NCBI GenBank assembly: GCA_034440635.1
Contig: JAOTON010001533.1
Span: 318,001 to 382,000 of the forward strand
Direction of reading: 5' to 3'
Length of the DNA stretch: 64,000 nucleotides
Origin: Lepas anatifera
Taxonomy: Eukaryota; Arthropoda; Thecostraca; Lepadidae
The notes beneath the pieces are model-generated. The model was given only the letters and a program-made list of their open reading frames with translations, had not been told where the DNA came from and searched no databases. The position numbers and the translations under genes were made by a program. Below, one piece after another: positions 1 through 10,080 of the stretch (the first letter of the stretch is position 1; the number at the start of each line of letters is the position of its first letter).

Positions 1-76
1 ACACAACAATATGAAACATAACATAACTCAGCTAAACATGAATGTAAATATAAAGCTTAGCTGAACCCTTCCCAAT

Positions 77-1367
77 CTAAAGTGTTTTGTCATAAAGTAC
101 CAGTGTTGTGGATTGTTTTGTCTGGATGTTGATGATGGGGGATGTGTTTCTGATGATAACTGTTTCTAGTGTGGTGAGTCGCCGCCGATCGTTGCAGTGT
201 GCGATGATTTCTGTGTTGGTGGTAAGCATGTCTCTGGTGATGCTGATGCCATGGTGTTCGTGCATGTGTTTCTTCGGTGAACCTTGTTGTATATGCATTG
301 TGAGTCTGCGGCTGAGTGTTGTTGTTGTGTAGCCAACGTAATATACCTCGCGGGTTTCGCAGTCCCCGGCTGTACATCGGTAGCGGTATATTACGTTGGT
401 CTGCTTCAGTGGTGCCTGCTTGTGGGTGTTGTTCTTCATGACAAGTGTTGATGTCTTGGGGTTAGTGTAGTAGATGTTGAGGCGTATTTTCTTGTTTGGG
501 TCAGTAGGTACTGTGTTGCGTTTCACGATGTTAGTGATTGCCTTCTCATCCGCCTTCCATGATGAAGTGAGAGTGTTCTTGTAGTGGACGGTAATACTTT
601 CCTGCGGTGTCTGTGTGCCTTCATGCCTACGTGTCTCCGTGGTGCCTGCGGTGTCTTCGTGCGGTGTTGCGGTGTCTGTGGATCGTTTTCCATGTAGTCA
701 TTTAACATTTTGTGTGTGACGCGGTCAAAATCAGAGTTGCTGTAGCCGTTATCAACTGAATTTTCCGCACTCTCTTTAGTTCTAGGTTAACTAACTGCCG
801 GAGCTGCAGTTTCTCAGCGACCTACGCACGTAGGAGCGGATGACCCCTAGCTTATATGCATCTGAGCGTCCCTCTCCATTCTACACCGCCTAATTTGTCG
901 GCTTACGATAGACATCAGTTACAACTGGCCTTCCTGCCATCGATCATAACATCAGGAATGGCAGTTTGTTGTTGACACTTTTTCAACTGTGAAGTTGAGT
1001 CTGAACTATCCTGTAGCGCTTTCGAAGTCTATCCAGGCATTCATCGTTCGTTACATCGACAGAGATATCATCAATATACCGATAATATAGAGAGAACATC
1101 GTTTCGTGGCGAGAGCCTGACTCTCAACATACCCCATGAAGCTTGGGCAAATAAAACGCCCAAAGGCGACCCCATTGCAACACCATCCACTTGTACATAA
1201 GCTTACCTTCTGGGCTTCGGAAGGGGGCTTCCTTAGTACGAGCCGTAAGAGCCCTTCGAGGACTTTCCTGGGAAGGTTAAGCGGCGGGAGAGAATCATGC
1301 TCGTAGACATTCTTCAAGATTATATCAATGGTAGTTTCAATAGGGACATTCGTGAACAAGCTTTCTA
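77..1367 (-). pseudogene. Penelope-like RT and GIY-YIG endonuclease fragment, minus copy
   Basis: Read on the minus strand, the RT part begins with a segment containing LFTNVPIETTIDIILKN (about 1300-1350), a typical PLE reverse-transcriptase block. The frame is then broken before the C-terminal endonuclease, which is open at 526-77 (149 aa). That part contains VIYRYRC and, after a short insert, VYYVGYTTTTLSRRL: the GIY and YIG half-motifs plus the conserved arginine region. A LETVII block near the C-terminus could hold the catalytic glutamate. The linker carries THKMLNDYMEND and a TPQTP-rich stretch. The frame is broken between about 720 and 1050, so the copy is dead. Its endonuclease part is better preserved than that of the + copy. 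Confidence 0.85.
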
Positions 1368-1379
1368 CGTACTTTTGGG

Positions 1380-2823
1380 ATCAAATCCCCACACCCACAT
1401 ATCATATTGCAAGAAAGTTAATGAGATAGTTACGCCCTACATAAACACCGATCATGCCATTAAGTCAGTGGATGAGTTTGTTGATATCCTGAAATTGAAT
1501 AAGCCAAAGGTTCTCTAGTTTCTTTGGACGTAGAAAGCTTGTTCACGAATGTCCCTATTGAAACTACCATTGATATAATCTTGAAGAATGTCTACGAGCA
1601 TGATTCTCTCCCGCCGCTTAACCTTCCCAGGAAAGTCCTCGAAGGGCTCTTACGGCTCTGTACTAAGGAAGCCCCCTTCCGAAGCCCAGAAGGTAAGCTG
1701 TATGTCAAGTGGATGGTGTTGCAATGGGGTCGCCTTTGGGCGTTTTATTTGCCCAAGCTTTCATGGGGTATGTTGAGAGTCAGGCTCTCTGCCACGAAAC
1801 GATGTTCTCTCTATATTATCGGTATATTGATGATATCTCTGTCGATGTAACGAACGATGAATGCCTGGATAGACTTCTGAAAGCGCTACAGGATAGCTCA
1901 GGACTCAACTTCACAGTTGAAAAGAGTGTCAACAACAAACTGCCATTCCTTGATGTTATGATCGATGTGCAGGAAGGCCAGTTTGTAACTGATGTCTATC
2001 GTAAGCCGACAAATTTAGGCAGGTGTATGAATGGAGAAGGGGACTGCTCAGATGCATATAAGCTAGGGTCATCCGCTCCTACGTGCGTAGGTCGCTGAGA
2101 AACTGCAGCTCCTGGCAGTTAGTTAACCTAGAACTAAAGAGAGTGCGGAAAATTCTAGTTGATAACGGCTACAGCAACTCTGATTTTGACCGCGTCACAC
2201 ACAAAATGTTAAATGACTACATGGAAAACGATCCACAGACACCGCAGACACCGCACGAAGACACCGCAGGCACCACGGAGACACGTAGGCATGAAGGCAC
2301 ACAGACACCGCAGGAAAGTATTACCGTCCACTACAAGAACACTCTCACTTCATCATGGAAGGCGGATGGAAGGCAATCACTAACATCGTGAAACGCAACA
2401 CAGTACCTACTGACCCAAACAAGAAAATACGCCTCAACATCTACTACACTAACCCCAAGACATCAACACTTGTCATGAAGAACAACACCCACAAGCAGGC
2501 ACCACTGAAGCAGACCAACGTAATATACCGCTACCGATGTACAGCCGGGGACTGCGAAACCCGCGAGGTATATTACGTTGGCTACACACAACAACACTCA
2601 GCCGCAGACTCACAATGCATATACAACAAGGTTCACCGAAGAAACACATGCACGAACACCATGGCATCAGCATCACCAGAGACATGCTTACCACCAACAC
2701 AGAAATCATCGCACACTGCAACGATCGGCGGCGACTCACCACACTAGAAACAGTTATCATCAGAAACACATCCCCATCATCAACATCCAGACAAACAATC
2801 CACAACACTGGCACTTTATGACA
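1380..2823 (+). pseudogene. Penelope-like RT and GIY-YIG endonuclease fragment, plus copy
   Basis: Starting in the spacer, residues such as HISYCKKVNEIVTPYI (from about 1395) lead into KPKVL. After a frameshift near 1520 comes DVESLFTNVPIETTIDIILK. A second frameshift near 1700 leads to DGVAMGSPLGVLFAQAFM and YYRYIDDISVD (1709-1850), where YIDD is the RT catalytic YxDD box. LPFLDVMI and VYRKPTN follow, as in PLE RTs. Downstream the linker and the endonuclease (VIYRYRC ... VYYVGYT, about 2515-2590) are frameshifted again around 2590. The protein is 5'-truncated and carries several frameshifts, so no functional product is expected. Confidence 0.88.
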
Positions 2824-2910
2824 AAACACTTTAGATTGGGAAGGGTTCAGCTAAGCTTTATATTTACATTCATGTTTAGCTGAGTTATGTTATGTTTCAT
2901 ATTGTTGTGT

Positions 2911-3266
2911 GTTTCATTTGATGGTTTTTTTCTGGAGTAGGTGCACTAATATCTAGTCAACGTGTTATGGATGAATCATTCGATTGTTTTCCGACCAGTG
3001 TTCAATTTAAAAAATGTCAGCGAAGAGATTAAAATGTGCTTTGTACCGTATCGAAACTAAAATATGTTATCTATTCTATACTTGTAAAATGTAACTGCAT
3101 ATCATTTGTATTCATGAAGTGCCTTATGGAAGGTGAAACGTCATAGATGTCATTTTGTACAATTCTTTATAAATATAACGACAACGAACGAAGCCTTATC
3201 CGCCAACTCGAAGCGACGCACAAGAAACTAATTAATGCCAAGGAAGCTGTGATTTTTAATAATACA

Positions 3267-3269
<3 letters not shown>
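2911..3269. other. AT-rich flank of the Penelope-like pair, nothing recognised
   Basis: No coding or repeat signature was seen. It separates the palindrome from the first AT microsatellite. Confidence 0.5.

Positions 3270-3321
<52 letters not shown>
3270..3321. repeat. (AT)n microsatellite
   Basis: About 26 uninterrupted AT dinucleotides. The short spacer between this tract and the one at 3391 contains repeated GTTAGTTTGCAAACTAA-like palindromic blocks. Confidence 0.97.
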
Positions 3322-3324
<3 letters not shown>

Positions 3325-3389
3325 ACAGTTAGTATGCGAAATCCGTTAGTTTGCAAACTAACTAGTTAGTTTGCAAACTCGGCCCGGCC

Positions 3390-3390
<1 letters not shown>

Positions 3391-3425
<35 letters not shown>
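3391..3425. repeat. (AT)n microsatellite
   Basis: About 17 AT dinucleotides, 70 bases after the previous tract. Confidence 0.96.
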
Positions 3426-3426
<1 letters not shown>

Positions 3427-5583
3427 CATGTTATATATTTTGGAGTAAATCGTGGACATGAAACCTGAATGAAAATTCGTCCAAACCAGATCCATGGATC
3501 AAACTTGATCGGATGGCCCTGGCAGATCAAGTAGTTTTAGATCTGGAAGTGGCTCTGGGCTCAAACTCGGTATTGTTGATGTAGTCATATCTTTCGTATA
3601 TTGATTAGAATTTGATTGAACATTGTGGTGAGCAAACAGATCGGCCTGGATTTGTCGTAGAAACTGTGGATATAGGTCAGATTGGATCTCAAAGCTCTTG
3701 GTCATGACGTAATTTAATGAGCGTGTGTATAACATAGATCAACACGGAGAAAAATGTTGTAATCGTTTCGTTTTTTGGTGAGGGCATCCTTACCAATCAT
3801 TTTCATAGGTCAGCTCTATATTTGAAGATATCGCTCTCTTGAGCGGGAAATGTTCTCTTGGATAGGGAAAAGCTTCCTGGTTCCTGTTGTCCAGAGTTTG
3901 CTAGCTTGCGGAGTGGCTAATCCAAAGCACTTTCTGTCGTGCTATGTCGCTACATCAACTTTGTCTGTGTCATCTGTTTATGAGCGTTCTTTGCAAAGGT
4001 GATAGAGGAGAGACTAGAGCCTTGCAATCTCTTCAGAGAGCTTGATACTACAAATAAACAGTTTGATAGACCGAACTGGGACCTGTTCGTTGTCATTTTA
4101 ATAGCAATGCCATTTGTTCTGAGAGCTTGTTTGGCCTTAGGTGTATTAGCTCACGTCCAAGAATATACAGCACCCCAAGTTTATTTTTCTGGACTTTTCA
4201 GGGTTTGTGCAAGTTTGTTGTTTATTCAGATGGTCGTTATTCGAAATGCTGCAGGTGTTGGAACTGGGTGCTCACTACAATATTTATTGTAAAAAACTCA
4301 TTCTCAGTCTCAGTTGAACAAAATGTTTTCCAGGCCATTGTTAGAAAAGTCTTCCGCAGTAGTTTGATTTCTATCATGGTTGCGTGGCCGGCGGTTTCAT
4401 GGGGGTAAGCTTATTCATTTTCATGAAAACCATTTACCTGCTCCTGCTAATAGTAATAGTGGAAGAAACGCGATCTATTAAACATTTTTTGTACCCGCCT
4501 TTATACAACATAAAATACGAGAAGGTTTTCTGTGTGAGTTGTTATTGCACTTCCACTAAACAAACTATTCTTCACTTCGTTTAAATGGTGAATGGTGTCA
4601 TCACTGTGGAACCCTGCAATTGTAGTTCCCATGAACACACAAATGACAGGTTAAGGTCCCAAGAAACTAGGGTTCTGTGTCTTGCATATCCCTTTTGGGC
4701 AGGGCGCTCGGGAGCATTGCCTTTAAGAGTCTCAGCGATCCTGCGCTTCAAACCTAGCAACGCTACTCACCCACTGCCTGGGAATCCCCATCGTTGGGCT
4801 CACAAAATGACTGTGTTTTCACTGGCTTCACAGAAGCATTTCAAAGTGCAGACCCCTCACTTTCAGTCTATAAACTCAAGAAACCTTTCATCGTACCCGA
4901 TGATGCTTTGAACTGGCTCTCTTCATAGCTAACACAGCAGGCTGCAACGTGGCATTGTTAATGGGTGATGCTCCCAGTTGCTTTGGGTAAGTTCCAGAAC
5001 GTGTGAAGGGATCTCATCGTTACTGTTCGCCACGAACGTACATACATGAATGACCTTCCAGCTTAAATTTTCTCGGTGCTTAATGTTTGCGGACAATGTC
5101 AAAATTTACCGAAGCATATCAGGCGCTTTTGATTCAGCGTTTCTGCAAGTGGACTTGCAGATGTCGTACCAGTGGTCCCGCGCCTGGACACATAATCTGA
5201 ACCAAATCTGAACCTGACGATGCTGAACTCATTTCGCATGACCCGAGAAACAAAGTACATAAAAGCAACGTGCTTTATTGAAAATGCCACCCTAGAATAT
5301 GTTGATACGATTCGTAATATAGGTGCTGTCTTAAAAATAAATTTACATTTGCAGCCCACGTTGATATTTCTGCCAAGAAAGGCAATAGGTATACTTATCC
5401 GGTCTTTTCAATTTGTGCGTCTGAGAGGCCATGGTAGAGAACAAGAGTGCTCGCCTCTTTCTGTGTGAATGTTCGCACAATACTTGAGGCCGTGTTATCT
5501 GGGGCGGGGCAGCAGTGGCGCACACTGATAGGACAAAGAGGGTGCAGATCAAATTTGTAATGTGACTCAACGCGCATTCCCAC
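3426..5583. other. Intergenic DNA without recognised features
   Basis: Both strands contain only short open frames with no family motifs. No inverted ends, tRNA-like heads or tandem arrays were seen. Confidence 0.5.
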
Positions 5584-5760
5584 CAGGGGCGTAGCCAAGG
5601 GGGCGGCAGGGACAGCCCCCCCGAGGGGCCCGAAGGGCCCCCTGAGGACACGATTATCTAACGAGAAGGGTCCTTTTTACCCATCAGGGCCCTTTTGGCG
5701 CCGTCGCAGGGGCCCTTTTCGGGGTGCCGCCCCCTGAGCGAAATCCTGGCTACGCCCCTG
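5584..5760 (-). mobile_element. hAT-type MITE (CAGGGGCGTAGCCA family), short form
   Basis: A 177-base element with inverted ends CAGGGGCGTAGCCAAGG and CCTGGCTACGCCCCTG. It is flanked on both sides by the perfect 8-bp duplication ATTCCCAC (5576-5583 and 5761-5768). An 8-bp duplication with ends starting CAGGG fits the hAT superfamily. The inside is a set of GGGCCC-rich blocks shared with copies at 35183, 46008 and 54118; relative to those it lies in reverse orientation. No coding capacity, so it would depend on a transposase elsewhere. Confidence 0.92.
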
Positions 5761-5960
5761 ATTCCCACAATCAATCGCCATCATTCTCATACAATGACCT
5801 GGTGCAACATTGCAATGTTGTGTCCTTGAGGACCCGAAGAGAACAGTGTGATAAAAGATGTTATTGTGTAATGTTTTTAAAGGTAGGATGGACTCGACGG
5901 GTTTACTTTTGCTGTTTTTATCTCTTTCCCACTCGACTTCCAAGGCAGACCTACCTCTGC

Positions 5961-7672
5961 AATAGGGGAGACTGGGGTCAATTGTAACAAATTTGACATT
6001 TCTGCTTCTGGAGAAATAGTGCTTTCAGTTAAAGCACTTATAATTATATTTTCATCAACTTTCAAAAAAAATTCAAAACAAAAATGATTAGGGGTCAAAA
6101 TTTCACTTCTAAAAATTTACTTCAGCTTTTACAATTGACCCCACGTGATGGGCAATTGTAACAGCACCGGGGGGTCAATTGTACCATGTACCAATTGTAC
6201 CAAGCCATATGAATTTTGACGATTTATTTGTACCATAAAACATCATAGTGCAAACACTTCTGCATTTTGGCCTTCACTTCAGCTTCATGAACCGTCTCCA
6301 GTCAAGTCCCGCGTTCGGTGGTACGTGGTGCAAAACGATGCATTCTCTCGGAAAGTTCGAGACATTTGTTTGAAAACAGCCGATGCTTTTTTTTTTTGGA
6401 AAGATGAACACAAAAACGAATACCGGTGATTTAAATAGGTAATCCCTATAAATGACCTGAATATACTGCGTTCAAAATTCCTTTAAAAAATTTGTTTATC
6501 AGTACGGTCAGTAAATCTTGAACTTGTTGCCGAAAAGGAATGACACTTTCTAGAACCAAAAACGTATTATTTTTGGCACATTTGCCTATTGGACTGACTA
6601 CCTACAAAAATATATTTATAATTTGACTGAAATCATGTTAATTTTTCAAACTGGGCACATATAGCCTGATCAGCTGACGTGCCCTTAAACCTCAATTATA
6701 ATCCTTAATTTTCTAATATAAGAAATATTCTATAGGGCAGCCCACATTGCCTTTTTCCGAAACATATATCAACCTACGAACAAACATATCATTAGAAAGC
6801 AAGTCATAAACATTAGTGCACCCAGGGGGCAGCAGGCCCGCACTCCATCCTCCCCCTCCCCACTGGAGGATCCGGGGGAAAACAGGGCAATTCCCCCAAA
6901 TCGCCCGATTTTTGTCGATTTTCTTCAAAATCCTTGTTTTTCCCGATTTTAGGCCACTTTGCCCCCCAACGGTCGGCCTGGATCCAGACCTGCCCCCCCT
7001 CCCAACGTGTCAAGTGCCTCCTCCCAAAAACAGTTGACACCAGGTCTGCAGAACAAAAAAGTTCATCATTCCCCCGAGGATATGAAGATTGGCCCCTTTG
7101 GGTGAACAAGTGCGCCCACTTCATCGGTCTGACGTCTCCTCGTCAGCCCCCCAAACGAACATCCCGGGTGCGCGCCTGATCATAAAATCACTAACCTAGC
7201 TACTGCATTTGTGCAGTAGAAGCAGGTTTATTACGTCGTAAGGCCATAGGGGTCAATTGTAACATTGTTACATTTGACCCCAAGAGAAATGTTACAATTG
7301 TCCCCATCGCAACGCGCAACTTTTAAACCAAATTGCTGCTCAACGAGCTGGCCTAGGCGACAGACTCTGTGCTCATTTCGTAGCTAATTAAAAACTCTTT
7401 ATGCACTGAAACTGTTTCCGCTGTACCTTATCATACCCATCAATAAGCTAATCAACTTTGAAGATTTCAAAATTTACCAAACACCCCCAAAAACACATAA
7501 TTGTCAACAGCGTCTGACTTACCCGCTGCACCGATTTGAAACTTCGTTAACAAAGGCAGCAGCTGATTGCGCATTTCCGGTCATGCCACCAGCGCCAACC
7601 ATTGATTAGTTTAGCCAATATGGCCAGTGTTACAATTGCCCCGTGTTACATTTGACGCCAGTCTCCCCTATT
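5961..7672. mobile_element. Non-autonomous DNA transposon with 29-bp inverted ends
   Basis: The left end AATAGGGGAGACTGGGGTCA... (5961-5989) is repeated in reverse complement at 7644-7672 with 2 mismatches in 29. Taking GGGGAGACTGG as the terminus leaves TA on both sides, which would fit a TA duplication. The motif GGGGTCAATTGTAAC or close variants recurs in both orientations inside each end (about 6129, 6163, 7253, 7269, 7289, 7630), as expected for subterminal transposase-binding repeats. The interior has no recognisable transposase. A G/C-rich island at 6820-7160 may be a further insertion. The superfamily is not settled; a Tc1/mariner-like assignment is only an inference from TA. Confidence 0.75.
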
Positions 7673-8055
7673 CCATTTGCTTGGGTGAGAACTGAGAAGG
7701 AAGGATCATTTGTTAGGCTGCCAGTGGCAATGAACGCGTTTATAAGACGATGTCTAGGAGCCGATTTATTCAATGACTCATTTTGATAGATTTCGGAGTG
7801 CTGAGGAGAGGAGCACAATTATAAGGTGACAAGATGTTTACTGGAATGCCTCTTCGAATTCTGGATGTGAAATTGGTCTGATACACAGAGATAATAACAT
7901 AATTATGAGCTGTTCTTTGCCTAAAACTTGACTTGTATGTATGTGACTTGTGTGTATAACTAGACTTATAGGCTACAAGTCTTCAGAGAATATTGAAAAT
8001 CTGACTGCCCTAGGGCCCATGACCGTATATATTGAGTAAATCATATTCTACAGCT
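7673..8055. other. Flank without recognised features
   Basis: Single-copy-looking AT-rich DNA between the TA-flanked transposon and the GACCT-rich repeat. Confidence 0.45.
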
Positions 8056-8238
8056 TAACCTGGCACCGTCTGGGGGTCCGATCGGACTCTCACCCCTACG
8101 ATATCTCTAGAGCCGAGTTTAAACCATATCCGTTGACTCGTGACGTCACAGAGGGTCAAAATGGGTCAAATCTTGACCAATTTAGGAAATCCTTTATAAC
8201 TCGGTAAACATTAGACCTAGAACAAAGCCAAAGACACT

Positions 8239-8252
8239 GATGTGTTTGCCTT
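8239..8252. repeat. Left target-site duplication of the SINE
   Basis: GATGTGTTTGCCTT here is repeated exactly at 14449-14462. The second copy of the host repeat (around 54513-54527) holds the corresponding site only once. Confidence 0.88.
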
Positions 8253-9139
8253 ATAATAATCAGGGGCGTAGGAACGGTTTGAAAAGTGGGGGGGCCAACC
8301 TTAGAGGGGGCCCACCTCAAGGGGGCCCCAGTCCACGGGGGCCCATAATTGTAAAAAAACATTAGTTAGCTCGTTTGGTGTCAATAAGGCACGCATGCAC
8401 ACAAGGATGTCAATATATGGAAAATTGAGAAATTAAATTTTGCCCTATGATTTTGAGTTGTACCTATTTGATACCAAATCATAGTAAAGCGCAAAAACAT
8501 TTTTTGTTTTTTACCAAGACCCATTTCAAATACGAAATACATTTTTAAGCTTTTTTGGAGGATTTCAATCATTTTTTACCGCGAGTGCGTTTTTTATATT
8601 TACAGATGTTTAGGCCCTTTTTTTCTTTTTTTTCTTCTTTTTTTTAATTTAAATACGCGTATGAACAAAGGGCATCCTCCTACCTCCAGCATTAATTTAG
8701 GTATCTCCTTGGACATCACGCAAGACCATAAGCAAGCTTGTAACTTTTGCATGGTGTCCAAGGATACTTAGCCATTGGGCAAAAAATGGGACAATTTTGT
8801 TACTGAAACAAATTGGCGCGGCTAAGTACACATCACATCTACAAAAATTTTCATCACATTTACAAAATTAGGAACTGTTTAGAAAACTACAGACAATGCT
8901 TTGATACCAAATACCCTCATTTCGCTATGCCTAATCAACTTGTATTTTCTTATTCAATGACGAAAATGAGAACATTTATTTATGTTATTACAGATCTCTT
9001 CTTGCCATCATTAGAGATTGATTTAGGTGAAGCCTGATCACAATAAATACGCCTAGCTATATTTCGATGCCTAAAATGCAGAGTTTCAGCATGACTGCAA
9101 GTGCAATGTAGGTACTTGATGGCCAGCTTTGTGATGCCG

Positions 9140-9300
9140 AGGAGGTGTGGGAATGGTGTTATAGTGGTTAGCAGCCTTGCTTTCCACGCGACCAACTCGG
9201 GTTTAAGGCACGGCAGATTCCTTGTGCAAGGAGCGATTTGACTCCCAAGAAACCCCTCCAACAGGGAAAGAGTTGGCGACGCCATATAACCCTGGCATCG
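9140..9300 (+). mobile_element. tRNA-derived SINE, copy 1
   Basis: The head TATAGTGGTTAGCA (D-arm/box A) and GGGTTTAAGGCACGG (decayed box B) resemble a Gly/Glu-type tRNA. The body, with CAAGGAGCGATTTGACT, CCAACAGGGAAAGAGTTGGC and GACGCCATATAACCCTGGCA, matches the bodies at 14264-14448 and 30676-30850. It lies inside the 6-kb hAT-like element. Confidence 0.75.
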
Positions 9301-9527
9301 AAAGACGTCGCGCCTTTCGATGGCTCAGGGACGACTGTTGCTCGGCATTTGGTGCGGGGTCTGTGTCCGATTCATATTTTGTGTTGGGATTGGGATGGAG
9401 TTTGATTGGGCCCAGTTCTCGGGACTCATTTGGCAACACTCGGGTAGTAGGTGCCTTGGCTTTTTACGAAGCGCTCCTCCTCCAGGGGCTTGCAGGCAGC
9501 GTACTACCGAACTTGAACGTTCCCTGA

Positions 9528-9656
9528 CAAGCTATCGGGCCCGTTTGGGTTTCTTGTTCTATATTACAGTTGCTGATAGTTGTATATTCGTTGCGGGGGC
9601 CCACCTCAAAGGGGGGCAGTATCTCCCTGACCCCCGGTTCCTATGACTATGCCACC
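9528..9656 (+). repeat. Direct repeat of the right end of the 6-kb element (left copy)
   Basis: AAGCTATCGGGCC, GTTTCTTG, TATTACAGTTG and GTTGCGGGGGCCCA recur in the same order at 14132-14263. This copy ends CCCCCGGTTCCTATGACTATG, like the element's terminus. The tandem array lies exactly between the two copies. Confidence 0.8.
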
Positions 9657-10080
9657 CAGGGACCGCTAAATTATCTCGGAGGGCCCCAAGGTCCAGACCA
9701 TGGCTCAGGAACCCAGATCAGTCAGCTCAAGGGCTTAGACCAGTGCATTAGCCTCGGGACCAGCTTATCAAGGGACCCTACATAAGGACAGGACGCCTAG
9801 AAGCTCATCACAGGGGAGTTCCAGATTCGCACAGGGTGCCAGATTAGCTTAGGGGCCCGGTTCAGCTCGGAGGTCCCCAGGTCGACTTATGTAGGGTCTC
9901 AAAACAGCTCAAGGGACTTATTCAAGCTCACGGAGCCCAGCTTAGCTCAATGATGCTAGAACAGTTCAGGGCATCCATACCAGATCAGAGGCCCCAGTTA
10001 AGCACAGCGGTACCCAGATTAGCTCAGGGCCCCAGCTAGGCTTAGGGGTCCCAGGGTGGCTGATATAGAGTCTCAGAAGA
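9657..10080. repeat. Outer tandem array, left part
   Basis: Degenerate G/C-rich units of about 25-30 bases built on AGCTCAGGGGCCCCAGAT. A higher-order phrase (TATAGAGTCTCAGAA, or TGTAGGGTCTCAAAA, followed by CTCAAG) recurs within it. The array is interrupted at 10080 and resumes at 13516. Confidence 0.8.

Larger units (their letters stand above)
1..2910. mobile_element. Palindromic (head-to-head) pair of Penelope-like element copies
   Basis: Bases 1-1367 are the near-exact reverse complement of about 1529-2910; the outermost bases (1 and 2910) pair and small indels shift the register by about 15 bases near the centre. The 161-base spacer (1368-1528) is single copy and continues the coding sequence of the + strand copy, so the + copy is 5'-longer than the - copy. 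Both arms encode the same C-terminal half of a Penelope-like reverse transcriptase plus a GIY-YIG-type endonuclease. Penelope-like elements (PLEs) are known to insert as partial copies in inverted orientation. The left end touches the window edge, so a target duplication cannot be checked. Confidence 0.9.
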
